A stretch of 29,725 nucleotides of DNA from Flavobacteriales bacterium (lineage in GTDB: Bacteria > Bacteroidota > Bacteroidia > Flavobacteriales_F > PHOS-HE28): positions 1 through 29,725 of the forward strand of contig JADIYA010000002.1 of the NCBI GenBank assembly GCA_016705545.1, in the 5' to 3' direction. Position 1 is the stretch's first letter. Each line of letters begins with the position of its first letter. The notes beneath the pieces are model-generated. The model had not been told where the DNA came from. It was given only the letters and a program-made list of their open reading frames with translations, and made no database searches. A program made the position numbers and the translations under genes. Shown here piece after piece: positions 1 through 10,156 of this stretch.

Positions 1-440
1 ACGCCCACGCGGGAGCCGATTGTCACAGCGGGACCCGCCCGCACGATTCCGGAAGAGCGATAAACTCATGCGAGCTTACAACCCCAAAGGGATGAATAGG
101 TGAACACGGAGAAACTGCGTTGAAACCCGCCACTGTCTTGCCCAATCGCCCGCCGCCCTCGGCAGATCATCACGAACATACCGGGTTTCCGGCAGCATCC
201 GACGCTAACCATCGTCGCTCAGAGGCACCGCCTTCGAGCGGAACCCGAAGCTCAAGAGGGCTTTCGGAGAACAACGGCGAGGGCGCGGCTGAAAGATTGA
301 GCAAGCGGCCCAAAGGTCAGGGGAAGAACAAACGGCGCAAAGATGGTGATCCGAACGTTGGCGAAGCGGTTCGCGAACCGAACGACGACGATGGGCTTTT
401 CGCCAACCGGCGGCCGCGTGACGCCGAAGAAGCCGCCGTT
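1..440. other. No assignable gene; region downstream of asd
   Basis: I see no recognisable protein on either strand. A plus-strand open frame from 120 encodes a hydrophilic Lys/Arg/Gly/Asn-rich stretch (roughly 300-410), which could be the disordered basic tail of a protein convergent with asd. The same frame runs on into asd on the other strand, so it cannot be accepted whole. Indels here are probably as dense as in the neighbouring asd, so a real gene could be hidden. No RNA gene or repeat array was recognised. Confidence 0.4.
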
Positions 441-442
441 CA

Positions 443-1405
443 AGCAGCTCAGCAATCTGCACCGCGTTCGTTACGGCCTCCTTTGCGCAAGTTGTCGGCA
501 ACCACCCATCACGTTCAAGGCATTCGGCTGGCCTTCGTCGGCGGCGGACGCGGCCCACGAGTACCTTATCGCGGCCATTGGCCAGCAGCGGCATCGGGTA
601 TTCGTCCTTGCGGGGGGTCATCGAGCAGCAGGATGCCCGGTGTCGCGCAAGAGTTGCCGCAGAGCGTTCAAGTCGAATCAAGAACCCACGTCACGGATTC
701 GCTGTGACCGCCGCCAGTAATAGGCACGCGAACGGCGGTGTACTTGGCCAGGCGAATCGAGGGTCGAGATCTGACGGGTCTCATGCACCACTTTCAATCT
801 CCTCTTTGGTAGCTTATTGTCCGTGAACGCGTCACAGCGCGGGATCACGTTTCGATCGATGGGGAAGGGGCACACTTTATCAGCGGAGATGCCGCGCGCT
901 CGTCCTCAACGCCTGCTTGCTGGCTTTCGCCCGGTGCCCGCAACGCTCTGGGCAGGTGGAGACCACGACGCGCTTGGCGATGGGTTATGGATGCAACGAC
1001 GTAAAGAGCCAGCACCACCTGATGGTGCTGCAGTTCGGGTTGGCGTATTTATCCGGTTGAGGTGTTAGCAGACGCCCATCGACTCCGGCACACCAGCTCT
1101 TGTCCGGCATCATCCGGGCCATGCGCTGCCGTTGACAATCACCGTGCATCCCGCCTCCGCGAAACGCGGCGCCCATTCGAGCGATGTGCTTCCACCGGCG
1201 GAGAACAACGCGATGTCAGGTCGGCGGCAACGGCTCTTCCATGCCGGATTACCGGCACCTCTTTCCGCGGAGGCGGGATCAAAGCGCCTACGCTCTTCGC
1301 ACTGGCCACCGGCAGAGCCCAGCCAATGGGAACGCGCGCTCTTCGAGCACCTTTGAGCATCACTCCGCCAACCAATCCGGTGGCGCTGACCACGGCTACT
1401 TTCAT
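443..1405 (-). CDS. asd: Aspartate-semialdehyde dehydrogenase, broken by several frameshifts
   Basis: This enzyme reduces aspartyl phosphate to aspartate semialdehyde in Lys/Thr/Met and diaminopimelate synthesis in the cytoplasm. The start MKVAVVSATGLVGG at 1405 is the NAD(P)-binding loop; the family has GATG where SATG is read here. Successive frames then give IALFSAGGSTSLEWAPRFAE (about 1215-1145), ANPNCSTI with the catalytic Cys (near 1040), NVIPRCDAFTDN with VVHETRQISTLDSP (about 850-760), YPMPLLANGRD (about 600) and the C-terminal TNAVQIAELL (about 450). All family blocks are present in order over about 320 codons, close to the usual 330, but at least five frame changes separate them. 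The stop is not readable; one missing T near 445 would restore TGA. The gene diverges from the lamin-tail gene 37 bp away. Identification is firm; whether it is broken in the cell is doubtful. Confidence 0.85.
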
Positions 1406-1442
1406 GATGTTCCCGAACGTCCCAGGGCGGGTCGAAAGTACT

Positions 1443-4070
1443 ATGCCGCCCCGCGAATCCCAGCGTCACGTGCGCATCTCCGCCTGTATCGTCCTGATTG
1501 CGACCTCCGTCATGTCCACCGCCGCGGCCCAGGTGAGCGATGACTTTCCGATGGCAACTTCAACATCGGGACGGTTTGGGAACGGAAGCGACGCGCTCTT
1601 CGCCGGTGATGATGGCGGGAACCAGCGATTGCGAAGCGCCAGCCCGGGCGCTGCGAACTATTGGCTGAGCACCCCAGCACGCTCACCGATGATGCGGTTT
1701 GGGAGCTTCTTCGACCTGCGTTTCGCCACCAGCGGCGCGAATTGCACCCGTGGACGTGCATCTGATGAGCAGTGCGGCGGACCTCGCTAGTGGCGTGAAC
1801 GGCTATCTTGGGGTTGCGATCGGCGTACCGCCGCATCGGCTGGAACTCTTCCGCAGCGACGCTGGAGCGGCAGCCTCGCTGGCAGTGCAAAGCCCCGATG
1901 GCGTGGTGAACGGCAGCAGCAGCAAATCCGTTCCGGCTGATGCTGTGACGCGCAACGCCGGAGGGCTCTTCACGCTCCAGTATGATGATCGGCAATACCG
2001 GCAGCTTACACCACGGCGGGCAGCGTCACCGATGCCACGCACCGCGGTCACAGCCACGCACTTCGGCATCCGCATCGAGCAGAGCACCGCCGCGAGCGCC
2101 GTGAACAATCACTTCTTCGACGACATCACCGCTGCGCCTATCCCGGTGGACACTCGACGCCGGAACTCGTTTCCGCCACAATCGTATCCGCCACCGAGAT
2201 CGACCTCACCTTCGGCGAAGGTTGGAGCAGGCCACGGCAGAAGAGGAGAACAACTACTGCATCATCCCATTCAACAGTGCGGCTGCGGTTGTGCTCGATG
2301 GAGTGGATCCCGCGTTGGTCCATCTCACGCTGGCGATCGCTATGCAGAACGGCAACACCTATTCGATCACCGTGAACGGCGTGGAGGACCTCGCGGGAAA
2401 CGCTGTGCGCGAACGAAGCAACGGATGTGACCTATTCATACCGGAGGTCGCTGCCAGGCGAAGCGCGCAACAACGACATCATGGCGGACCTTCACCGGTG
2501 GTCGGCCTGCCCGATGCGGAGTTCGTGGAGATCCACAACACCACTGCGGACAAGACCTTCGACCTCGCAGGATGGACATACTCCGATGGAGGACAACCGG
2601 CACATTGCCTGATCATCCTTCCGCCGGGCGGATTCGCGATCCTCACGGACGATGCGGCTAACGCGGTGCGCGTTCGCGGCTTCGGCACAGTGGCGCCGCT
2701 CACCAGCCTTCCCAGCATCAACAACGATGGCGACCCGCCTGCCATCGAATGATGCAGTGACGGGCGACCATGCGACGCCTTCGAACTCGAGTGGTACAAC
2801 GACGATGCGAAGGACGACGGCGGCTGGACCTTGGAGCGCAAGGACCCCACCGCCCGTGCAGTAGCGCCGGCAACTGGACGGCGAGCAACGACCTTCAGGG
2901 CGGCACGCCCGGCGCGCAGAACAGCGTGTTCGGGCGATCGTGCCCGACAACACCCCGCCCACGCTCTTGAATGTGCTCGTGAGCAGCGCCACATCGGTGG
3001 GTGCTCTTCAACGAAGCCATGGATGCCGCCAGCCTTGGCAGCGGCAGCTACGTATTCGATCCCGGGCCCAGCATCGTGCAAGTGCTGGTGGTGAACAGCA
3101 GCACGGTGGAATTGGTGCTGAGCACGCCCTTGGTCGTTGGGGCGCTCTACACCGTGACCGTGACCAACGTGAATGATTGCCCGGGGAATGCGATCACGGG
3201 CAGCTTAACACGGCCAGCTTCGCGCTGCCCGAGCCGGTGGAGCCCGGCGATGTGGGCGATCAATGAAGTGCTCTACGACCCCATCGGCACGGGCAGCGAT
3301 TTCGTTGAGCTACAACCGCGCGAGCAAGACCTTGAGCCTCGCGGGCTGGAAGCTGGGCAACGTGAGCGACGGCGCTGTGGATGATGTGCTCACGATCACC
3401 GGTGCCTCCTTCCTGCTGCTGCCCGGCGCCTACGCTGATCGCGAGAGCACGGCGAACATCGTCTCGAATTATCCGCAGAGCCGCACGGAGCGCTTCATGG
3501 AGACCGACCTGCCGAGCTACAACAACGGCGAGGGCGGCGTGGTGCTTCAAGCGCCCGATGGCACGCAGCTAGACCGCTTCGATTACAACGATGATCTGCA
3601 CTTCGCGCTGGTGAACGAGACCGAAGGTATAGCCTAGCACGGTGAATCCGGATCGTCCATCGGACGATCCAACGAATTGGCATACGGCCAGTGATGTGGC
3701 GGGCAAGGCCACCCGGGTACCTGAACTCCAATTCAGCGGGAAGCGCCCAGCGCCAGCGGCGAGATGACGATCGAGCCGGCCATCTTCAGTCCCGGATCAA
3801 GGACGGCTATCAGGACCTGCTCACCATGGCGTATCGATTCGAGCAGCCGGGCTTCAGCATCGTCATTTACGATATCGCAGGCCGTGAAGTGCGGCGATTG
3901 ATGGAGAAACCAGCTCCTCGGAGCAGTAGGTGCCATCAGTTGGGATGGCATCCTGGATGGCGGCAGCAAAGGGCCGCATGGGTCCTTACATCGTGGTGCT
4001 TGAAGCCTACGACCTGGCAGGCTATGTGGAGACCTACAGAAAGACCGTAACGCTGGCGCACAGGCTGGAT
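1443..4070 (+). CDS. Lamin-tail domain surface protein with Ig-like and FlgD-type C-terminal domains, many frameshifts
   Basis: This is a probable exported cell-surface protein of about 875 residues, pieced together across more than ten frame changes. It starts with a signal peptide (hydrophobic core ISACIVLIATSVMSTAAAQ). Next come a concanavalin-like region (FFDLRFATSGAN, 1700-2110), an SbsA-type Ig-like domain (DLTFGEALEQ to NGVEDLAGNAV, 2150-2410), a lamin-tail domain (DAEFVEIHNTTADKTFDLAG, 2430-2930), a second Ig-like domain (LFNEAMDAASLGSGSYVFDP, 2945-3210) and a second lamin-tail domain (INEVLYDPIGTGSDFVEL, 3255-3700). The C-terminus is FlgD-like (DGYQDLLT, YDIAGREVRRLME, GPYIVVLEAYDLAG) and typical of Bacteroidota T9SS/gliding-related cargo. 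The stop is not clear: the last frame reads on to 4220, but recognisable protein ends near 4070. Function beyond the surface location is unknown; adhesion is inference. Confidence 0.82.
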
Positions 4071-4155
4071 TCGATGCGCTTCGCGCCTTTTCCAACACGG
4101 AAGTCCTTCTCGCCCCCCCCTTTTGTTCAGCGCCTGAGCTCCTCAGCTGTTGGCA

Positions 4156-4181
4156 TTCTCCGCGTCTCCGCGCCTCAGCGG
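4156..4181 (+). repeat. Imperfect CTCCGCG triplicated motif
   Basis: Three imperfect units lie side by side: TTCTCCGCG, TCTCCGCG and CCTCAGCGG. They sit in the gap between the lamin-tail gene and gabT. They resemble the short 'ctccgtgtctccgtgcctccgtgg' type of intergenic repeat that I recall from many bacterial genomes, but this single copy is too short to classify. Confidence 0.3.
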
Positions 4182-4234
4182 CCCTTTCATGACGCAACTT
4201 CGCGCCGATTCCGCCTGTAGCGGGACAAGAACGC

Positions 4235-5546
4235 ATGACGGACCAACTGACCAAGAGCCAGGAGCTCATCGCCCGCCGCAAGGCCGCCGTACCGAACGGG
4301 GTGGGCATGTTCAATTACGCCACCGCTGCGAAAGCCGACGGCGCCACCATCATCGATGAGGACCAGCGCGAGCTGATCGACTTCGCGGGTGGTATCGGCG
4401 TGGTGAACGCCGGGCACTGCCCACCGCCTGTTGTGAAAGCGATACAGGAACAGGCCGCCAAGTTCCTGCACGTGAGTTTCAACGTGGCGAGCTACGAGCC
4501 GTACATCGCGCTGTGCGAAAAGCTCAACACGCTGCTTCCGCACGGCGGGCCAACGAAGACCTTGCTCGTGAGCACCGGTGCCGAAGCCGTGGAGAACGCG
4601 ATCAAGATCGCGCGCCAAGCAACAAAGCGCCAAGGCGTGCTCTGCTTCACCGATGCCTTCCATGGCCGCACCATGATGGCCATGACGCTCACCAGCAAGG
4701 TGGGCTACAAACCGGACTGCGGACCCTTCGCACCGGAAGTGTACCGCACGCAGTTCCCGAATTTCTACCGCTACAGTGCTGGCCGCAGCGAAGCGGACTT
4801 CGTGAAAGCCGAACTGAACCGCCTCGAAGAACTCTCGCACAATACTGTCGCGCCGGAGAACCTGGCCGCCATCATCATCGAAACGGTGCAGGGCGAAGGC
4901 GGCTTCAACGTGGCGCCCGAAGCCTACCTGAAAGGCCTACGCGCCTTCTGCGACAAGCACGGCATCCTGCTGATCTTCGACGAGATCCAAAGCGGCTTCG
5001 GCCGCACGGGCGCATGGAGCGCTTACGAGCACTTCGGCGTGGTGCCGGACATCAGCACCTGGGCCAAGAGCCTGGGCAGCGGCATGCCCATCGCCGCGGT
5101 GATGGGCAAGGCGGAGATCATGGACAAGGCCGGCCCCAGCAGCATCGGCGGCACCTACATCGGCAACCCGGTGAGCTGTGCGGCGGCACTGGCCACGCTG
5201 AAGTACATGGAGGAGATCGACATCAACGCGAAGGGCAGGCATGTGGGCAGCGTGATCCGCAAGCGCTTCGAGAAGATGAAGGCGAAGCACAAGTGCATCG
5301 GCGATGTGCGCGGCCTCGGCGCCATGATGGCCATCGAGTTCGTGAAGAACGGCGACCCGCTTGCAACCCGATGCCGACACCTGCACCGCGCTGATGAACG
5401 CCTGCGCCAAGCGCGACCTCGTGGTGATCAACGCCGGTACCGAGAAGAACATCATCCGCGTGTTGAGCCCGCTCGTGATCAGCGATGAACTGCTGAACAA
5501 AGGGCTGGACATCATGGAGGAAGAACTGGACAAGATCTGCGCATGA
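4235..5546 (+). CDS. gabT: Class III PLP aminotransferase, GabT-like (one frameshift)
   Basis: This cytoplasmic pyridoxal-phosphate enzyme probably transfers an omega-amino group, as in 4-aminobutyrate to succinate semialdehyde. The substrate is inferred from overall similarity and could be beta-alanine, ornithine or another omega-amine. Visible family features are the cofactor-phosphate loop STGAEAVENAIKIAR, FHGRT, the PLP-ring Asp in IFDEIQSGFGRTG (D249) and the Schiff-base Lys in TWAKSLGSGMP (K278). The frame changes near 5355-5362; the C-terminus continues as PDADTCTALMNACAKRDLVV and ends ELDKICA, giving about 437 residues, the normal family length. The ATG at 4235 precedes MTDQLTKSQ. Its TGA overlaps the ATG of the next gene (ATGA, 5543-5546), so the two are co-transcribed and probably translationally coupled, which suggests a shared amine or amide pathway. 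Confidence 0.85.
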
Positions 5547-6500
5547 AGCCCTTCTCCATCGCCGGCATCCAGATGCGCACCTCCACCGCCTTCCCGAACG
5601 TGGAAGCGATGAAGACCAAGTTTGACCTCCTCATGACCATCTATCCGTGGGTGGACATGGTGATGTTCAGCGAACTGTGCGCCTACGGGCCGCATATCAC
5701 GCATGCGCAAGCCGTACCCGGCGAGTTCGAGCAGGAGATGTGCGCCATGGCCGCCAAGCACGGTATCTGGCTATTGCCCGGCAGCATCTTCGAACTGAAG
5801 GACGACAAGATCTACAACACGGCCACCGTCATCGACCCGGAAGGAAGCGTGGTGACGCGCTACCGCAAGATGTTCCCCTTCTATCCCTACGAAGTGGGTG
5901 TTACCGGTGGCAACGAGTTCTGCGTGTTCGACATGCCCGATGTGGGCCGTTTCGGCGTGAGCATCTGCTACGACATGTGGATCCCCGAGACCACGCGCAC
6001 CCTGGCCGTGATGGGCGCCGAGGTGATCCTGCACCCCACGCTCACCGGCACCATCGATCGCGAGATCGAGCTGAGCATCGCACGGGCAAGCGCCGCGATC
6101 AACCAGTGCTACTTCTTCGACATCAACGGCCTCGATGCCGGCGGCAGCGGGCGCAGCATCGTTTGCGGGCCGGAAGGCCGATAGTGTACCAGGCCGATGT
6201 GAACGAGGAGTTCATCCCATCGAGATCAACCTGGAAAAGGTGCGCCGCAGCCAGGAGCTGGGCGTGCTGCGCCTGGGCCAGCCGATGAAGAGCTTCCGCG
6301 ACCGCCCCGTGGAGTTCGGTATCTACACGCCGGGCCTGAAACATCCGCACCTGGAAGGCCTCGGGCCGTTGATCCAAACCACGCGCGTGCAGGAGCTGAC
6401 GGAGCTGCAAGTCAAGGATGAGACGCGCACGAACTGCCCAAACACATCATCTACTTCGTTCCGGCCGCCAGCGACCCGATTCGAACCAGCAACGCCCCAT
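5543..6500 (+). CDS. Carbon-nitrogen hydrolase (nitrilase superfamily), frameshifted C-terminus
   Basis: This is a cytoplasmic amidase or carbamoylase of the nitrilase superfamily, which hydrolyses a non-peptide C-N bond through a Glu-Lys-Cys centre. All three residues are visible: E44 in MFSELCAYG, K109 in RYRKMFPF and C142 in GVSICYDMW. The frame is intact to 6184; GPIVYQADVNEEFIP then continues in a second frame, and IEINLEKVRRSQELGVLRLG to VQELTELQVKD in a third. The exact end is not readable and is placed near the next start. The family is usually 270-320 residues, which fits. Coupling to the upstream aminotransferase hints at successive steps on an amine/amide compound, such as agmatine/putrescine or omega-amide breakdown. 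I cannot name the substrate from sequence. Confidence 0.82.
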
Positions 6501-6985
6501 GGGAAGCACCTCAGGCAGGCACCACACCAAGCTCAAGAACTTCATCAGCTGGTTCGAGATCCCGGCGTACGACATCCACCGCGCCAGCGCGGTTCTATGG
6601 CACCATCTACAGCATGGAGATGGAGGCGGCGCGAACGGCGAATTCGCCATGGCCTACTTCCCTGCCGACAAGGGATCGGCGGCGCGCTCATCCAGGGCCC
6701 CGGTGCTTCCCCAGCGACACAGGAACGCTCATCTACCTCAATGCCGGCAACGACATGGATGCCATCCTGGGCCGCATCGACCTGGCCGGCGGCCGCGTGA
6801 TCATGCCGAAGGCGATCATCAGCGAATCGGCAGGCTCCTTCGCGCTCTTCATCGACAGCGAGGGCAACCGCGTGGCGCTGCATGAGAAGCCTGCGGAAGG
6901 GAATCTGAAGGCGAAGGAGCGGAAGACGGTCGCGGCGAAAAGCGTGACCAAGAAGGCCGTGGCCAAGAAGGGCAAGGGCAAGTAG
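6499..6985 (+). CDS. VOC (glyoxalase/bleomycin resistance) family protein with Lys/Ala-rich tail, frameshifted
   Basis: This is a vicinal-oxygen-chelate fold protein of about 160 residues. The opening KNFISWFEIPAYDIHRAS is the classic first beta-alpha-beta unit, and FYGTIYSMEME, GEFAMAYFPADKG and IGGALIQGPG follow in alternating frames. LIYLNAGNDMDAILGRIDLA, GGRVIMPKA and SFALFIDSEGNRVALHE complete the second module. At least four frame changes lie between 6590 and 6710; the frame is clean from there to the TAG at 6983. Unusually, the domain is followed by a basic KAKERKTVAAKSVTKKAVAK-type tail like those on some nucleic-acid-associated proteins. Substrate and metal use are unknown, since VOC proteins range from isomerases to dioxygenases and resistance proteins. 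It probably belongs to the gabT/nitrilase operon. Confidence 0.75.
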
Positions 6986-7021
6986 CGCGGGTGCACGATT
7001 CGTTTGACCAGGGCGTTGCGT

Positions 7022-8662
7022 TCAGTCCCTGTTTCACCACTCGATTAACACGCCCGTCGACACGAAGCATGTACAGGCCATTTGGTGCCTCGCCGAGGTC
7101 GAGGGTGAATGTTCGGTTCGTGCGCCCCATGTTTGCGATCACAGGAACCAAGCGGCCTTGCGCGTCGATGACTTCGACTGCGTTTGCGGCGGCGCTTGAA
7201 AACTCGCCAGTGATGGTAACAGTGCCCTTCGTAGGGTTAGGATAGATCGACAGTGAAGGCCGAGGGTCGGTTGCCGCTACCGCCGTGCTTACATCGCATA
7301 GTGCAGCGACCTCCGATGCGCTCAGCGCGCAATCATAGACCTTTACATCGTCGATACGGCCAATGAAATGCTCCGTGTTCAAGGGTCTGCTCGACGTCCC
7401 GATATAGGTATTGATGCTGCCGGGGCACATGTTGCCGAACCAGTAGCCTGGATCCAGGTCACCATAGGTTGCCACCTCAAGGCCGTTGATGAACAATTTG
7501 GTCTCAGTGTCATCCGCGGTCATTGCCACGCATGTCCAGACGCCTGCTTGTATCTCCACTGTCGAGGTTCGGAAAAAGAGGTCTCCTCCACCGGCACATT
7601 CTCGGAAGTCCGTGCCTTTGTACAGCTTGCTGGAATCGGGTTGCGCATTGATGTTCACGACAAGTTCGAGCGCACTCCCGTTAACGGTCGTATCCCTTCG
7701 AGAAAAGATCGGATTGTACTGCGTCAGCACATCCGGATTGATCCAGGCAGTGATCGTCCCGTTCAGCCCGGCCCAAGTACCAGCCAGCTTAATGAAATCG
7801 TCCGTGCCATCAAAGTGATAGGAGCCACCACCATCATGTCCGATAGCATCAGTGGCTCCGAACACGGTTCCATCATTACCATTGCCGGTGGCATCGAGGG
7901 CGTTGCCATCGAAGGGGTAGCTGGCGATGAGGCATCCGCTCGGACCCCTCCTTGGTAAATCTGCTGAATCTCGCCCGTGGTCAATGCCCTGTCCCAAAGT
8001 CCGATATCGTCAATCTCCCCATGAAAGTACTGACCCGCCGAACCGCTCCACCCCACAAGGAATTCGGAGTTCAGGAAGTATGGGGTTAGCATGTAGCTGC
8101 TGCTCTGAAGTACGCCATCGACATACAGATGGGTGGTACCGCCATTACGCCAATGAACAAGATGGTGCCATTGCCCAGATGCATATGCTGCATCGCTCCA
8201 AGCTGCGCCGTATTGACCACTACCAACCAAGGCACTATCCTCGTAGGCCGCAAGGATGCCATTGCCGGGAAGCCTTCTCTTGAGATAGTATCCAGCATGG
8301 CCCGCAAGTGGTCCAGAACTGCCGACGTATCCAACTATGCCTTGATCGTCGGTAAGGGTCGTTCCGGGTTGAATCCAAACCGAAAGTGTGCGGTCATCGA
8401 TGATTTCGAAGTCCACATCGTTGCCACTGTTCATATAGTTGTTCGTGCCATTGAACGAATAGGCGGCAGCGGGAACACCGTTCCGATCATCAGCCAAGGA
8501 CGCCCCGAACACAGTGAGATCATGACCGTTGCCGCTTTCATCATTGGCGTTGCCATTGAATGGGTGCCAGGCAATCAAACCAGTGGTCGGCACGTAGTTG
8601 GGAACTTGCGCAGTCATGGAATGTCCGAGGGCAAAAAGAGCAAGGGTAGAGAAGAGGCGCAT
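7022..8662 (-). CDS. Tandem LamG-like domain protein with T9SS C-terminal sorting domain (one internal frameshift)
   Basis: This is a predicted T9SS-exported surface or extracellular protein of about 545 residues. The start is set at the second Met (8662), giving a standard signal peptide MRLFSTLALFALGHSMTAQ. Two LamG/concanavalin-like repeats follow. The first runs from GLIAWHPFNGNANDESGNGH to DDIGLWDRALTTGEIQQIYQ; the second runs from SYPFDGNALDATGNGNDGTV to IDDVKVYDCALSASEVAALC. The frame changes between them near 7950. The C-terminus is a type A sorting domain (SIYPNPTKGTVTITG to NGLYMLRVDG, then VVKQ). As read, the frame continues into the VOC gene. If the GGG run at 7027-7029 has one extra base, the protein ends KQD with TGA at 7022-7024, the position used here. 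LamG domains often bind glycans or matrix; the ligand is unknown. Confidence 0.82.
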
Positions 8663-8681
8663 GGTGGAATCGATTTGAATT

Positions 8682-8699
8682 GACAATATAGAGATTGTC
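8682..8699. repeat. Perfect inverted repeat GACAAT-N6-ATTGTC
   Basis: Both 6-bp arms match exactly around the spacer atagag. The repeat covers the proposed -7 element and start region of the LamG gene, 20 bp before its ATG. That placement would suit a repressor operator, but an 18-bp palindrome could also arise by chance. Confidence 0.4.
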
Positions 8700-8711
8700 T
8701 TCTAACGGCAA
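8684..8711 (-). promoter_or_regulatory. Probable Bacteroidota-type promoter of the LamG gene
   Basis: On the minus strand a TTG (plus 8709-8711) stands 18 bp upstream of TATATTG (plus 8684-8690). This approximates the Bacteroidota primary-sigma pattern TTTG / TAnnTTTG. The predicted transcript would start about 15 bp before the ATG at 8662. The match is by eye only. Confidence 0.4.
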
Positions 8712-8877
8712 GCTCACCTTCGCACTGTTGTCCATGATGCTTGCCCTTTAAGGCTCAGCAAAATCGATGTTCAGCACCCAATGGAGCCGCTCGATCGGCG
8801 GCAGCCTGACGGATCAGGCCATGATGAGCTTGGCGCGCTCGGATTGTTAGCTTGCATCGAACGCAACCCACCCTCCC

Positions 8878-10153
8878 ATGTCCGCCTCGCGAATCCTGCT
8901 CTTGTGCTTGTTCTATTGCGTTTCGCTTGCAGAGGGCAAGGCGCAAACCGGGTGGTCGGTGCTGGACATACCGGCTTCTGGGCGGTATGACGACGCCTAC
9001 TTCATTAACGCCGATACCGGCTGGGCGGCTGGTGGCCCGAACGGGTGGATCCGCAAGACGGTGAATGGCGGGCAGAGCTGGACGCTCCACCACATCACCC
9101 CACTACCTGCGCAGCATCGAGTTCCTGAATGCCGACACTGGGTTTCGCGGGCTCATTGAGCGGGAAGGCTATACCGCACCACCGACGGTGGAAGCACCTG
9201 GGACAATATCGCCGGAAGCATGGCGCCGCCGCCGTTTGGGATCTGCGGACTCGCAGCCGCAGGAGGCACAACGATCCACGCGTGTGGCCTTTGGGTAGCA
9301 CGGCCATGTGTATTCATCGACCGACGCCGGTGGCACATGGACGTACACGGACATGAGCGGATTGGCCACACGGCTGGTCGATATCCACTTCACGCATCCG
9401 GATACCGGATTCGCGACGGGCACGGCGGATCCCGCAGTCAACGGCGGCGTGATCCTGCGCACCACCGACGGCGGGGCCTCCGGAGCGTGGTGCATCAAAC
9501 CAACACGCTCACGGATATCGTCTGGAAGATTCAGCGCCTTACCGCAGAGCTCTGGTATGCCAGCATTTACAGTGAGCCCACCAACGACGACACCCGCATG
9601 CTGCGCAGCGCCGATGCAGGCATCACGGGAGCAAGTGCTCGTTAGCGACGATTACACGTATGTGGAGGCAATCGGCTTCATTGATCCGTTGCGCGGATGG
9701 ACCGGTGGGGGCGATCGAAGGCGGGAGACGCACCGATGGGGGAGAGACATGGACGGAGCATTGCCCTTGGCGACAGCTACAACCGGTTCTTCAAGGTGAA
9801 CGATAGCACAAAGCACTCTCACGGGTCAGAAGGTGTACAAGTATCAGGGTGATCTCACAACGCAGGTACCGGCCGAGGCTGCAATTCCACCGCCGCACTC
9901 CTTGCGCGTTACGCCGAACCCTTCCGGCGGGCGGATCCAAGTGGAAGTCGTGCTCGACCGCAGCACCATCGCTGATCTGCGCATCGTGAATTCCGGCGGG
10001 AGCACGGTTCGACAGCTATTAAGGAGCAACGAAGCGGATTCCGGGCCGCATCGATTCAGCGCCGACCTGACCAGGGAAGGGGCCGGGACCTATCTCGTGG
10101 TGCTGAAGACCAACGAGGGCATGCGCTGGGAAAAGGCAGTGATAAGCCAGTAG
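8878..10153 (+). CDS. BNR/YCF48-like repeat protein with T9SS sorting domain, many frameshifts
   Basis: This is a secreted beta-propeller-like protein of about 425 residues. The signal peptide is ILLLCLFYCVSLAEGKAQ. Repeats of the type FINADTGWAAGG...IRKTVNGGQSW, FLNADTGFAGS, VYSSTDAGGTW and ILRTTDGG mark a YCF48/BNR-like blade pattern. A C-terminal type A sorting domain (RVTPNPSGGRIQVEV to YLVVLKTNEGMRWEKAVISQ) ends with TAG at 10151-10153. At least five frame changes lie between 9100 and 9790; the last 110 residues are in one clean frame. The family is widespread in Bacteroidota exoproteins; the role here is not known. It diverges from the LamG gene across a 215-bp gap. Confidence 0.78.
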
Positions 10154-10156
10154 CCT

